Shown in pieces: positions 1 through 5,554 of a stretch of 6,582 nucleotides of DNA. The stretch comes from Planctomycetota bacterium (GTDB lineage: Bacteria; Planctomycetota; SBBH01; JAHFOU01). A model generated the notes under the pieces. It was not told the DNA's origin and made no database searches. It saw only the letters and a program-made list of their open reading frames with translations. How positions within the stretch are numbered: the stretch's first letter is position 1; each line of letters opens with the position of its first letter. A program made the translations under genes and the position numbers. The stretch spans positions 1 to 6,582 of the forward strand of contig JAHFOU010000132.1 of NCBI GenBank assembly GCA_023261525.1. Direction: 5' to 3'.

Positions 1-612
1 CTGAACCCGGACGGCAGCGAGGCCGAGAAGAGCGGCAACGGCCTCCGCATCTTCTGCCGCTTCCTCTGGGATCACGGCTACACCACCAAGCGGGAGTTCA
101 CGGTCTCCACCCTGGGCGGCAAGGTGACGGCCAAGCTGGACGTCCATGGGGACGAGGTCCGTGCCATCACCGTGGACATGGGCAAGGCCGAGATCTCCCC
201 CGAGGAGACGATCGAGGCCGGCGGGAGGAAGTTCGCCGGCTCCGTGGTCTCCGTCGGGAACCCCCATTTCGTCATCGTGGACCCGGCCCTGACCCGGGAC
301 GACCTGCTGGCCTACGGCTCGAAGATCGAGCACCATCCCCGCTTTCCGAACCGGACCAACCTCCAGTTCGTGACCGTGGTCGACCGCCACACCCTCAAGC
401 TCCTGATCTGGGAGCGCGGGGCCGGGGAGACCCTGGCCTCGGGCTCCTCCTCCTGCGCGGCCGCGGCGGCCTGCCGGAGGCTCGGCCTGGTGGAATCCCC
501 CGTGAAGGCGGTCATGCCCGGGGGCGAGCTGGGCCTGATCTTCCTGCCGGACGGCATGATCCGGATGACCGGACCGGCGACCCCGGTCTACGTCGGCAAA
601 CTCCTGCTGTAG
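1..612 (+). CDS. dapF: Diaminopimelate epimerase family protein, 5'-truncated by the window, both catalytic Cys replaced by Ser
   Basis: The frame is open from base 1 to the stop at 610-612 and gives the last 203 residues; the first ~60 residues lie outside the window (H. influenzae DapF is 274 aa). Family hallmarks are clear: NPDGSEAEKSGNGLR at residues 2-16, GNPHFV at 86-91, and ERGAGETLASGSSSCA at about 138-153. DapF converts LL- to meso-diaminopimelate in the cytoplasm for lysine and peptidoglycan synthesis, using two cysteines as a proton-transfer pair. In canonical enzymes these sit in CGNG and in ACGTG. Here the matching positions are Ser11 (agc, bases 31-33) and Ser147 (tcg, 439-441). 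Other cysteines are present (Cys19, Cys152) but not at the catalytic positions. The fold assignment is secure; the substrate and the epimerase activity are not. The 3' end overlaps the convergent gene by 25 bases. Confidence 0.9.
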   Translation: MNPDGSEAEKSGNGLRIFCRFLWDHGYTTKREFTVSTLGGKVTAKLDVHGDEVRAITVDMGKAEISPEETIEAGGRKFAGSVVSVGNPHFVIVDPALTRDDLLAYGSKIEHHPRFPNRTNLQFVTVVDRHTLKLLIWERGAGETLASGSSSCAAAAACRRLGLVESPVKAVMPGGELGLIFLPDGMIRMTGPATPVYVGKLLL

Positions 613-1055
613 CCTTCCCGGATCTCCTCCAGCATCCGGGTCATGGCCGCAGGGTCGTTCAGCTTGCGGTAGGTCCGGCAGGCGGAACCCACGCGGACCG
701 TGGCATTGTTGCCCTCGTCGCAGGGCCCCTGGCAGTCCGTCAGGTCCACGGCCAGCGCCAGGCCCAGCCGGCGGCGTTCGGAATCCACGTGGGCCACCAG
801 CACGTCGTGGTCGACCGCCTGCACGCGCTCGGTCCCGCAACAGCATCCCCGGCAGAGGAAGAGGCGGGAAGCCCCCGTCAGGAACCAGGCCCGCGCGGAC
901 TCCAGGATCCGCCGGATCTCGGATTCATCCAAGGGGCCCCAGCGCTTCTCCTGGCGAAGAATGAACGCCCGCTGGTCGTCCTCCGACCAGCGGGCTTGGG
1001 ATGCCACCACGAAAGCCCGGGCCTTCCCGATCAGGGCGTCCCGGTCTAGTGACAG
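588..1055 (-). CDS. Small cysteine-rich [2Fe-2S] ferredoxin-like protein
   Basis: Predicted 155 aa if translation starts at the CTG at 1055-1053, which has GGAG 7 bases upstream (1066-1063) and overlaps the propeller stop by 10 bases; no ATG is available in frame nearby. GTG codons at 1010 and 1007 are the alternatives and would remove the first 15-16 residues. Residues ~5-60 are charged and probably helical. A cysteine cluster follows, CRGCCCG (Cys68, 71, 72, 73), then DCQGPCDEGNN (Cys108, Cys112) and Cys126. The C-x3-C next to a G-P/E-G turn after a hydrophobic strand resembles thioredoxin-like [2Fe-2S] ferredoxins, which bind the cluster with two separated cysteine pairs. There is no signal peptide, so it is likely cytoplasmic. 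As last gene of the riboswitch-controlled unit it may serve in corrinoid or cobalt handling or as a redox partner, but this is inference. The 3' end runs 25 bases into the convergent dapF. Confidence 0.7.
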   Translation of the reverse strand: MSLDRDALIGKARAFVVASQARWSEDDQRAFILRQEKRWGPLDESEIRRILESARAWFLTGASRLFLCRGCCCGTERVQAVDHDVLVAHVDSERRRLGLALAVDLTDCQGPCDEGNNATVRVGSACRTYRKLNDPAAMTRMLEEIREGYSRSLPT

Positions 1056-2233
1056 TAGTTCTCTCCGTGCAGGACGTAGACCGCCCAGGGGCTGCTGCCC
1101 ACGTTCTGGATCTGATGGATGCTGTCCGTCGCGGTGTCGATCGCATAGACGGAGTTGTCCGTCGAGGAGCTCAGGAAGATCCGCGAACGGTCGGGCGTGG
1201 TGGACGCCGTCTCCATGACCAGCCGGGTGCCCATCCGGATCATGCCGCACTGCTTGAGCGCCTTCAGGTCGTAGACCAGGACCCCGCCCGTCTCGCCGGT
1301 GGACACGACGTAGGCCTTCTTGCCGTCCGGCCCGAAGTTGATCCCCGTCATGGTGCCGGAAGCCGGCAGGGTCGCCTTGACCTTGCGTTCCTTCACGTCG
1401 ATCACCGAGACGGTCTGGTCCCCGTTGTTCGGCACCAGCATCCACTTCCCGTCCGGCGAGGCGTAGGCCTCCCAGGGCATCTCGCCGACCTTGAGCGTGG
1501 CGACGACCTCGTCCTTCTGGGTGTCGATCACCGCGACCTGGCCGGAATCCCCGTCGGCGGCATATCCCCAGCGGCCGTCCACGGTGAGGGTCACGTTATG
1601 GATGCCCTGGATGGAGCTGAGCGCGCCGTCCCGGTCATTGCGCTGCTGCTGCCCCGCGTTCCCGATGGCAAGCCGCGCCAGGAGCTTGTGCTGGGTGGCA
1701 TCGATCACGCCCACCTCGTGGGCGCCCAGGTTGGAGATGTAGGCCTTCTTGCCGTCCCGGGTGAAGGTGACGTTGTGAGGCTCGACAAACCCGGGGATAC
1801 GCTTGATCTCCTTCCCCCCCGCGGAGAGGTCCAGGACCGACAGGCTCCCTTCCTTGAAGTTGTTGACGTAGACGAAGCGGCCGTCCGGGCTGATGTCGAA
1901 ATGCTCCGGGCTGACGCCGACCTTGACCTCCCGGACGGACGAGGGGTTCTTGAGGTCCATCACGAAGACCGAATCGGAGTTCATGCCCGTGATGACCAGC
2001 GTCTTGCCGTCATGGGTCATCATGGCCATGTGCGGGCAGGAGGTCGCCGCCAGGGGGTAGCGGCCCAGGACGGCATCCGTGCGCCAGTTGATCAGGGTGA
2101 TGTCGCTGGAATCCCGGTTGGCGACCACCAGGAGATCCGCGGGATCGGGAAGGGGCGAGGCCGCCTCTTCCCCGCCGAGCATGGGCACCGTCAGGGACAG
2201 GCTCAACAGCATCAGGACCGGGCGGATCGTCAT
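1046..2233 (-). CDS. Secreted YVTN-type beta-propeller protein
   Basis: Predicted 395 aa, ATG at 2233-2231 behind an excellent AAGGAGGG site. Residues 1 to ~21 form a signal peptide (MTIRPV, then a Leu/Ser-rich core ending near GGEE) with no lipobox cysteine, so the product should be soluble in the periplasm or exported. The remainder is about eight repeats ending in YVxN...VxVID-like strands, for example LLVVANRD..ITLIN, RFVYVNNF..LSVLD, KKAYISNL..VGVID and KWMLVPNN..VSVID, separated by SPDG-like turns; the C-terminal SSPWAVYVL segment probably closes the ring with the first blade. Four successive blades carry His at an equivalent loop position. Propellers of this kind are usually binding platforms. 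Placed 32 bases after a porin gene and under a cobalamin riboswitch, it is a candidate corrinoid- or metal-binding partner of the porin, by analogy with the beta-propeller BtuG of Bacteroides. Homology to BtuG is not claimed. Confidence 0.92.
   Translation of the reverse strand: MTIRPVLMLLSLSLTVPMLGGEEAASPLPDPADLLVVANRDSSDITLINWRTDAVLGRYPLAATSCPHMAMMTHDGKTLVITGMNSDSVFVMDLKNPSSVREVKVGVSPEHFDISPDGRFVYVNNFKEGSLSVLDLSAGGKEIKRIPGFVEPHNVTFTRDGKKAYISNLGAHEVGVIDATQHKLLARLAIGNAGQQQRNDRDGALSSIQGIHNVTLTVDGRWGYAADGDSGQVAVIDTQKDEVVATLKVGEMPWEAYASPDGKWMLVPNNGDQTVSVIDVKERKVKATLPASGTMTGINFGPDGKKAYVVSTGETGGVLVYDLKALKQCGMIRMGTRLVMETASTTPDRSRIFLSSSTDNSVYAIDTATDSIHQIQNVGSSPWAVYVLHGENYCH
1061..1066 (-). promoter_or_regulatory. 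Ribosome-binding site supporting a CTG start
   Basis: On the minus strand GGAGAG (1066-1061) is followed by AACTA and then CTG (1055-1053). This spacing is normal for a Shine-Dalgarno site and it lies inside the last codons of the propeller gene, suggesting translational coupling. It is the main argument for the rare CTG start over the downstream GTG codons. Confidence 0.5.
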
Positions 2234-2241
2234 GTGGAATT

Positions 2242-2249
2242 CCCTCCTT
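2242..2249 (-). promoter_or_regulatory. Strong ribosome-binding site of the propeller gene
   Basis: AAGGAGGG on the minus strand lies 8 bases before the ATG at 2233. It fixes the start of the propeller gene, whose reading frame otherwise stays open far upstream through the porin gene. It sits in the 32-base gap after the porin stop, where no terminator or promoter is visible, so the two genes are most likely one transcript. Confidence 0.85.
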
Positions 2250-2265
2250 GTGAGACTTGGGTGTA

Positions 2266-3627
2266 TCAGAAACTGCCCGAGAACCGCAATCCATAGATGA
2301 AGAACTCCCGCTGGGGGGAGATCGTGTCCGTCCCGGCGGCATGGTCCACCCACTGGAAGAAGGGGCTCAGCCGCAACGTCCTGGTGAACGCGTAGGAGTA
2401 GTACAGCTCCGCCAGGTCGTCGGTCATCCGGTCCGAGGTGTTCAGGTAGGCGTAGGCCAGCCCGAGACGGTCGTTCACCCGCTTCTCCCCGAAGGGGGAA
2501 CGCCACTCGAAGCCCCCGCTGGCGTCGTAGGGGTGTTCCGTGTCGTGATTGTCCTCCCAGCCTCCCCGCAGGAAGAAGCCGACCCGATCGTGGACATCCT
2601 GGTCGAAGCTGAACCCGTAGGCCACGGGCCTCTTCTCCCGGGCCCCGTCCTGACGGGCCCAGAAGCGGTAGTTGCCGGGTCGATCCAGGAAGACGCGCCC
2701 CTGGTAGCCCGCTTCGGCCACCAGGTACCCCTGGTAGGAGGTTTCGGCCCCGTCGTTCTTCGCGGATTGGGCGCCGAACCCGTACCGCCAGCCCCGACGC
2801 GTGTCGTACAGGACCGCGGCAGCGGCGCCCGCAGAGGAGTCCGGGGGGCCCCCCGGAGCGGCCAGCAGGGGATTGTTCGTGAAGGGATCCGCCACGAACT
2901 GGGTGTTCTCGTCGTTGGCATAGGCGTTCCGGTCGAAGTAGTTGCTCATGTCGAGCTTGCCGACGATCAGGGACAGCTTCTCGTCCAGGAGGGCGTTGTT
3001 GCGGAACCAGGCCTCTCGCACCCGGGTCGAATCGGCCCCGTTGGCCCCCTGGAGGGAGCCGCGGTCGCCGTTCACCCCCTGGGCCGTCGGGAAGACCTCG
3101 TCCGGCCCGTTTCCGCCGGAACCCTCGATGTCGAGGAAGAAGAGGCTGTAGTTCATGGGCTTGGCGGCCAGGAAGACGTCCACGGAGCCCGTGGAGAACA
3201 CCCGGTCGGAATCCCTCGCGCCCAGGGTGCCCTGGGCGATGCCCGTGGCCTGGATGCCGACGGAGACCCGCTTGGACTCCTCGGCGGCCAGCGCCCCCTC
3301 GATCATCTCCGAGACGCTCTGACGACGGTCGAGGAAGACCTTCCGGAAGGAGGTCTCCTCCCGGACCGGGGAGGCGCAGATCGGGCAGACCTCGGTGCGG
3401 TTGTCGGAGATGTGCCCCCGCGGACAGACGTACTCGGTGATGCGCTTGATCTCCTCCGTCTTCTCGGGAAGAGGCATCTTGCGCTCCAGATCGTCCAGAC
3501 GCTGTTTCATGCGCTCCAGCTCTTCCCTCAGGGCGCGGATCTCGGCGTCCCGGGAATCCTCCGCCCGGACCGGCCCCGCGACCCACAGCACCGCCGCCAC
3601 CATCCACCATGCCTGCCGACGCACCAT
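2266..3627 (-). CDS. OprB-like outer-membrane porin with N-terminal coiled coil and Cys/His motif
   Basis: Predicted 453 aa; ATG at 3627-3625 with GGAGGAGGG just upstream. A signal peptide (MVRRQ, then a Trp/Val/Ala-rich core) should be cut after GPVRA at residue 22. Residues ~26-51 are a heptad-like coiled coil (REELERMKQRLDDLERK). Residues 68-84 hold C-x3-H-x8-C-x2-C (Cys68, His72, Cys81, Cys84), a zinc-ribbon- or rubredoxin-like knuckle. From ~110 to the end it is an alternating aromatic/polar barrel with typical carbohydrate-porin (OprB family) phrases such as VGKLDMSNYFDRNAYAND and TQFVADPFTNNP, ending in IYGLRFSGSF with the terminal Phe needed for BAM recognition. OprB proteins are substrate-selective diffusion channels. 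No TonB box or plug domain is seen. The cobalamin riboswitch upstream suggests a role in corrinoid or cobalt entry rather than sugar uptake. Family assignment is good; the substrate is inference. Confidence 0.88.
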   Translation of the reverse strand: MVRRQAWWMVAAVLWVAGPVRAEDSRDAEIRALREELERMKQRLDDLERKMPLPEKTEEIKRITEYVCPRGHISDNRTEVCPICASPVREETSFRKVFLDRRQSVSEMIEGALAAEESKRVSVGIQATGIAQGTLGARDSDRVFSTGSVDVFLAAKPMNYSLFFLDIEGSGGNGPDEVFPTAQGVNGDRGSLQGANGADSTRVREAWFRNNALLDEKLSLIVGKLDMSNYFDRNAYANDENTQFVADPFTNNPLLAAPGGPPDSSAGAAAAVLYDTRRGWRYGFGAQSAKNDGAETSYQGYLVAEAGYQGRVFLDRPGNYRFWARQDGAREKRPVAYGFSFDQDVHDRVGFFLRGGWEDNHDTEHPYDASGGFEWRSPFGEKRVNDRLGLAYAYLNTSDRMTDDLAELYYSYAFTRTLRLSPFFQWVDHAAGTDTISPQREFFIYGLRFSGSF

Positions 3628-3631
3628 GACA

Positions 3632-3653
3632 CCCTCCTCCTGTTGGAGAAGGA
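3632..3653 (-). promoter_or_regulatory. Hairpin masking the porin ribosome-binding site
   Basis: In the minus-strand RNA UCCUUCUCC (3653-3645) and GGAGGAGGG (3640-3632) form nine consecutive pairs, seven Watson-Crick and two G-U, closed by an AACA loop. The 3' arm is the entire Shine-Dalgarno site, four bases before the porin ATG. The two G-U positions pair only in the minus-strand RNA, as expected if the structure works in this transcript. It could add translational control to the riboswitch-terminator or simply lower basal expression. Confidence 0.55.
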
Positions 3654-3686
3654 GTGGCGTCGGCCGGCTCCTCTCGATGCTTCCGC

Positions 3687-3726
3687 AAAACAAAAAAGCC
3701 CCGGACGCCTTGCGGCACCCGGGGCT
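3687..3726 (-). terminator. Intrinsic terminator of the cobalamin riboswitch
   Basis: The minus-strand RNA pairs 3726-3714 (AGCCCCGGGUGCC) with 3709-3697 (GGCGUCCGGGGCU): 13 pairs including two G-U, capped by a GCAA tetraloop (3713-3710). It is followed at once by TTTTTTGTTTT (3697-3687). It lies after the aptamer and 60 bases before the porin start codon, so it acts as an attenuator for the porin-propeller-ferredoxin unit and not as an end-of-operon terminator of lysS. The opposite strand lacks a T-tract. Confidence 0.9.
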
Positions 3727-3748
3727 CCGTATTTGCCCGCGGTCTCCC

Positions 3749-3785
3749 AGCGCATGCCCCCCTCACCCGGGGACGAACAAGCGCT
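3749..3785 (-). promoter_or_regulatory. P13-like hairpin of the riboswitch expression platform
   Basis: Directly after the aptamer the RNA can pair AGCGC-U-UG (3785-3778) with CA-U-GCGCU (3756-3749), and CCCC (3772-3769) with GGGG (3762-3759) around the loop GGGUGA. In cobalamin riboswitches a hairpin at this place often contacts loop L5 of the aptamer; I see only a partial loop complement (CGG with CCG), so that contact is unproven. The strand TTCGTCCCCGG (3777-3767) is also an exact complement of aptamer bases 3895-3885. Confidence 0.45.
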
Positions 3786-3792
3786 TCACGTC

Positions 3793-3972
3793 GAAGGCAG
3801 GTCTTCTGGCTTCCGGATCATCCTCCAGGTCCTGCCTTCTCAACCGCCTTCAGGCGGTCAATGGCGCTTTGCAGCAAAGGACCCTTCGTCCCCGGTCACA
3901 GCGGCGGTTCCGCTCCCGATTTTAACGGGATTCCCTATTCTCCTGCCGCCGACGCGGCAGGCACCATCCAAC
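3793..3972 (-). promoter_or_regulatory. Cobalamin (adenosylcobalamin-type) riboswitch aptamer
   Basis: Read on the minus strand, the conserved elements of the cobalamin riboswitch family (Rfam RF00174) occur in order: GGTGCC (from about 3966), a P2-type stem CTGCCGC/GCGGCAG, AGGGAATCCCGTTAAAATC matching the GGGAA..GGTGAAAATC core, GCGGAACCGCCGCTGT matching the GCGGTCCCGCCACTGT B12-box region, a variable arm with hairpins at 3867-3879 and 3843-3858 enclosed by GGTCC/GGACC, and the 3' box AAGCCAGAAGACCTGCC ending near 3796. These RNAs bind coenzyme B12 and usually switch off downstream genes when it is plentiful. The next gene downstream is the porin, with a terminator in between, so transcriptional repression by B12 is expected. 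Confidence 0.95.
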
Positions 3973-4005
3973 GCGGGATTCGGTTTCAAAAGAGCGAGAA
4001 CAGGG

Positions 4006-4017
4006 GGACTATAGTCC
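4006..4017. repeat. 12-bp perfect palindrome over the -10 element
   Basis: GGACTATAGTCC reads the same on both strands and covers the proposed -10 box of the riboswitch promoter. It could be an operator, or a short RNA hairpin at the end of the lysS message, or chance. The sequence after it is not a clean T-tract, so I do not call it a terminator. Confidence 0.35.
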
Positions 4018-4035
4018 GCCCGCACGCAAGGGCAA
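4008..4035 (-). promoter_or_regulatory. Candidate sigma-70-type promoter for the riboswitch transcript
   Basis: On the minus strand TTGCCC (4035-4030) and TATAGT (4013-4008) are separated by 16 bases, placing transcription start near 4001, about 30 bases before the first conserved riboswitch base. The -10 hexamer lies within the perfect 12-base palindrome GGACTATAGTCC (4006-4017). It starts only 12 bases after the lysS stop. No convincing terminator separates lysS from it, so some read-through from lysS is possible. Confidence 0.5.
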
Positions 4036-4046
4036 GCGGAAAATCC

Positions 4047-5540
4047 CTACAGCGGGCGCATCGTGGGGAACAGGATCACGTCCCGGATGGACGGCTGGCC
4101 CGTGAGCAGCATGGCCAGGCGGTCCATCCCGATCCCCACGCCGGCCGTGGGGGGCATCCCCGTCTCCAGGGCCTCCAGGAAGTCCTCGTCCAGGGGCATG
4201 GCCTCCTCGTCCCCCCCGGCCTTCTGGGAGGACTGGGCCTGGAGGCGCACACGCTGGTCGTCCGGGTCGTTGAGCTCGCTGAAGGCGTTGGCGAACTCCG
4301 TGCCGCCCAGGAAGAGCTCGAAGCGCTCGACCAGCCGGGGATCTCCGCCGCGATGGCGCTTGGCCAGGGGCGAGAGCTCCACCGGGTAGTCGATCAGGAA
4401 GGTCGGCTGGATCAGGTTGGGCTCGATGAACTCCCGGCAGACCGCGTCCATCAGCTGGCCCCGGTGGGCCTTGGGCGGCAGGGAGACCTTCTTCGACTGC
4501 AGGAAGGCCACCAGCTCCGCGTCCTTCATCCCCAGCAGGTCGATCCCGGCATGCGTGCGGGCCAGCTCGGCCATGGGGAGGCGGGCGAAGGGCTGGGCCA
4601 GGTCCACCGACTGGCCCTTCCAGGGGAACTTCGTCGTGCCGGAGACCTTGAGGGCCGTCCCGCGCAGGAGGGCCTCGACCAGGTCCATGGCGTCCCGGTA
4701 GTCGGCGTAGGCCCAGTAGAACTCCAGGGCCGTGAACTCGGGGTTGTGGGTGGCGTCCATGCCCTCGTTGCGGAAGTTCTTGGCGATCTCGTAGACCCGC
4801 TCGAAGCCGCCCACGATCAGGCGCTTGAGGTACAGCTCGTCGGCGATACGCAGGAAGAGGGGCATGTCGAGGGCGTTCAGGTGGGTCTTGAACGGCCGCG
4901 CCGCCGCCCCGCCGTACAGGGTCTGGAGGGCCGGGGTCTCGACCTCCAGGAAACCGCGGGCGTCGAGGAAGCCCCGCACGGCCGTGATCATGGCCGCGCG
5001 CTTGCGGAAGACCTCCCTCACCTGGGGGTTCACGGCCAGGTCCAGGTAGCGCTTGCGGTACCTCAGCTCCTTGTCCGCGAAGGCGTCGAAGACCTGGCCA
5101 TCCTTCTCCTTCACCACGGGCAGGGGGCGCAGGGACTTGGACAGGATCTCCAGCGAGGACGCCTGGACGCTGATCTCCCCCGTCCGGGTCTTCATGAGCT
5201 TGCCCTTCACCCCGGCGAAATCGCCCAGATCCAGGGCCTGGAGCACGGCCCAGCCGGTCTCCCCCACCTCCTCCTTGCGGACGTAGGCCTGGATGCGCGC
5301 GCCCTCGTCCTGGAGGTGGAAGAAGGCGGCCTTGCCCATGTCCCGGTAGGACACGATGCGCCCGGCGGCCGCGACCGGCTGCCCTTCCAGCCCGGCGAAG
5401 CCGGCCAGGAGGGCGGCCGCGGCGTGGGTGCGGTCGAAGCGCAGGGGGAAGGGGTCGGTGCCCAGGGCGCGGAGACGGTCCAGCTTGGCGCGGCGGGCGC
5501 GGAGAAGGTCAGCCAATGACTGAGCAGGCTGCTCGGACAC
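4047..5540 (-). CDS. lysS: Lysyl-tRNA synthetase, class II
   Basis: Predicted 497 aa, close to the usual ~500. It joins lysine to tRNA-Lys with ATP in the cytoplasm. An N-terminal helix is followed by an OB-fold anticodon-binding domain (~55-135, GRIVSYRDMGKAAFFHLQD). The class II core carries motif 1 (FLDARGFLEVETPALQ, 191-206), motif 2 (ERVYEIAKNFRNEG, 247-260, with HNPEFTALEFYWAYADY after it) and motif 3 (GVGIGMDRLAMLLTG, 467-481). The lysine-specific ELYLKRLIVGGFERVYEI segment is present. THHNALD of E. coli LysS reads THLNALD here, and the IPGGA segment reads LYGGA. The start is GTG at 5540-5538 with only a weak ribosome site; the 14-base gap after the upstream stop suggests coupled translation. 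Confidence 0.97.
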   Translation of the reverse strand: MSEQPAQSLADLLRARRAKLDRLRALGTDPFPLRFDRTHAAAALLAGFAGLEGQPVAAAGRIVSYRDMGKAAFFHLQDEGARIQAYVRKEEVGETGWAVLQALDLGDFAGVKGKLMKTRTGEISVQASSLEILSKSLRPLPVVKEKDGQVFDAFADKELRYRKRYLDLAVNPQVREVFRKRAAMITAVRGFLDARGFLEVETPALQTLYGGAAARPFKTHLNALDMPLFLRIADELYLKRLIVGGFERVYEIAKNFRNEGMDATHNPEFTALEFYWAYADYRDAMDLVEALLRGTALKVSGTTKFPWKGQSVDLAQPFARLPMAELARTHAGIDLLGMKDAELVAFLQSKKVSLPPKAHRGQLMDAVCREFIEPNLIQPTFLIDYPVELSPLAKRHRGGDPRLVERFELFLGGTEFANAFSELNDPDDQRVRLQAQSSQKAGGDEEAMPLDEDFLEALETGMPPTAGVGIGMDRLAMLLTGQPSIRDVILFPTMRPL

Positions 5541-5554
5541 GGCCAGCGGATCGG

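Noticed and set aside
588..1445. 285-residue version of the Cys-rich protein
   Set aside because: Its first ~130 residues are out-of-frame translation of the propeller gene; plausible sequence begins only around 1055.
1001..2296. 431-residue plus-strand frame
   Set aside because: Antisense of the propeller gene, with repetitive composition mirroring the propeller repeats.
3628..3693. Upstream TTG start that would add 22 residues to the porin
   Set aside because: It lies in the terminator T-tract and would put sequence before a proper signal peptide; the ATG at 3627 has the ribosome site.
1046..3766. One continuous 906-residue minus-strand frame that would fuse a long upstream segment to the propeller
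   Set aside because: The upstream part is Gly/Arg/Pro-rich out-of-frame translation of the porin gene. The propeller has its own ATG with a strong ribosome site and signal peptide at 2233.
2257..4014. 585-residue plus-strand frame
   Set aside because: It is the antisense of the porin and riboswitch region in high-GC DNA, low in recognisable motifs and lacking a ribosome site; the minus-strand genes have clear domains.
3996..4046. Terminator for lysS formed by the GGACTATAGTCC palindrome
   Set aside because: The stem is short, contains TATA at its centre so a stable loop is unlikely, and the following bases are CCCTGTTCTCG and not a T-tract.
3654..5519. 621-residue plus-strand frame
   Set aside because: Antisense of lysS and the riboswitch leader, with a biased Gly/Gln/Leu/Val-rich composition and no domain.
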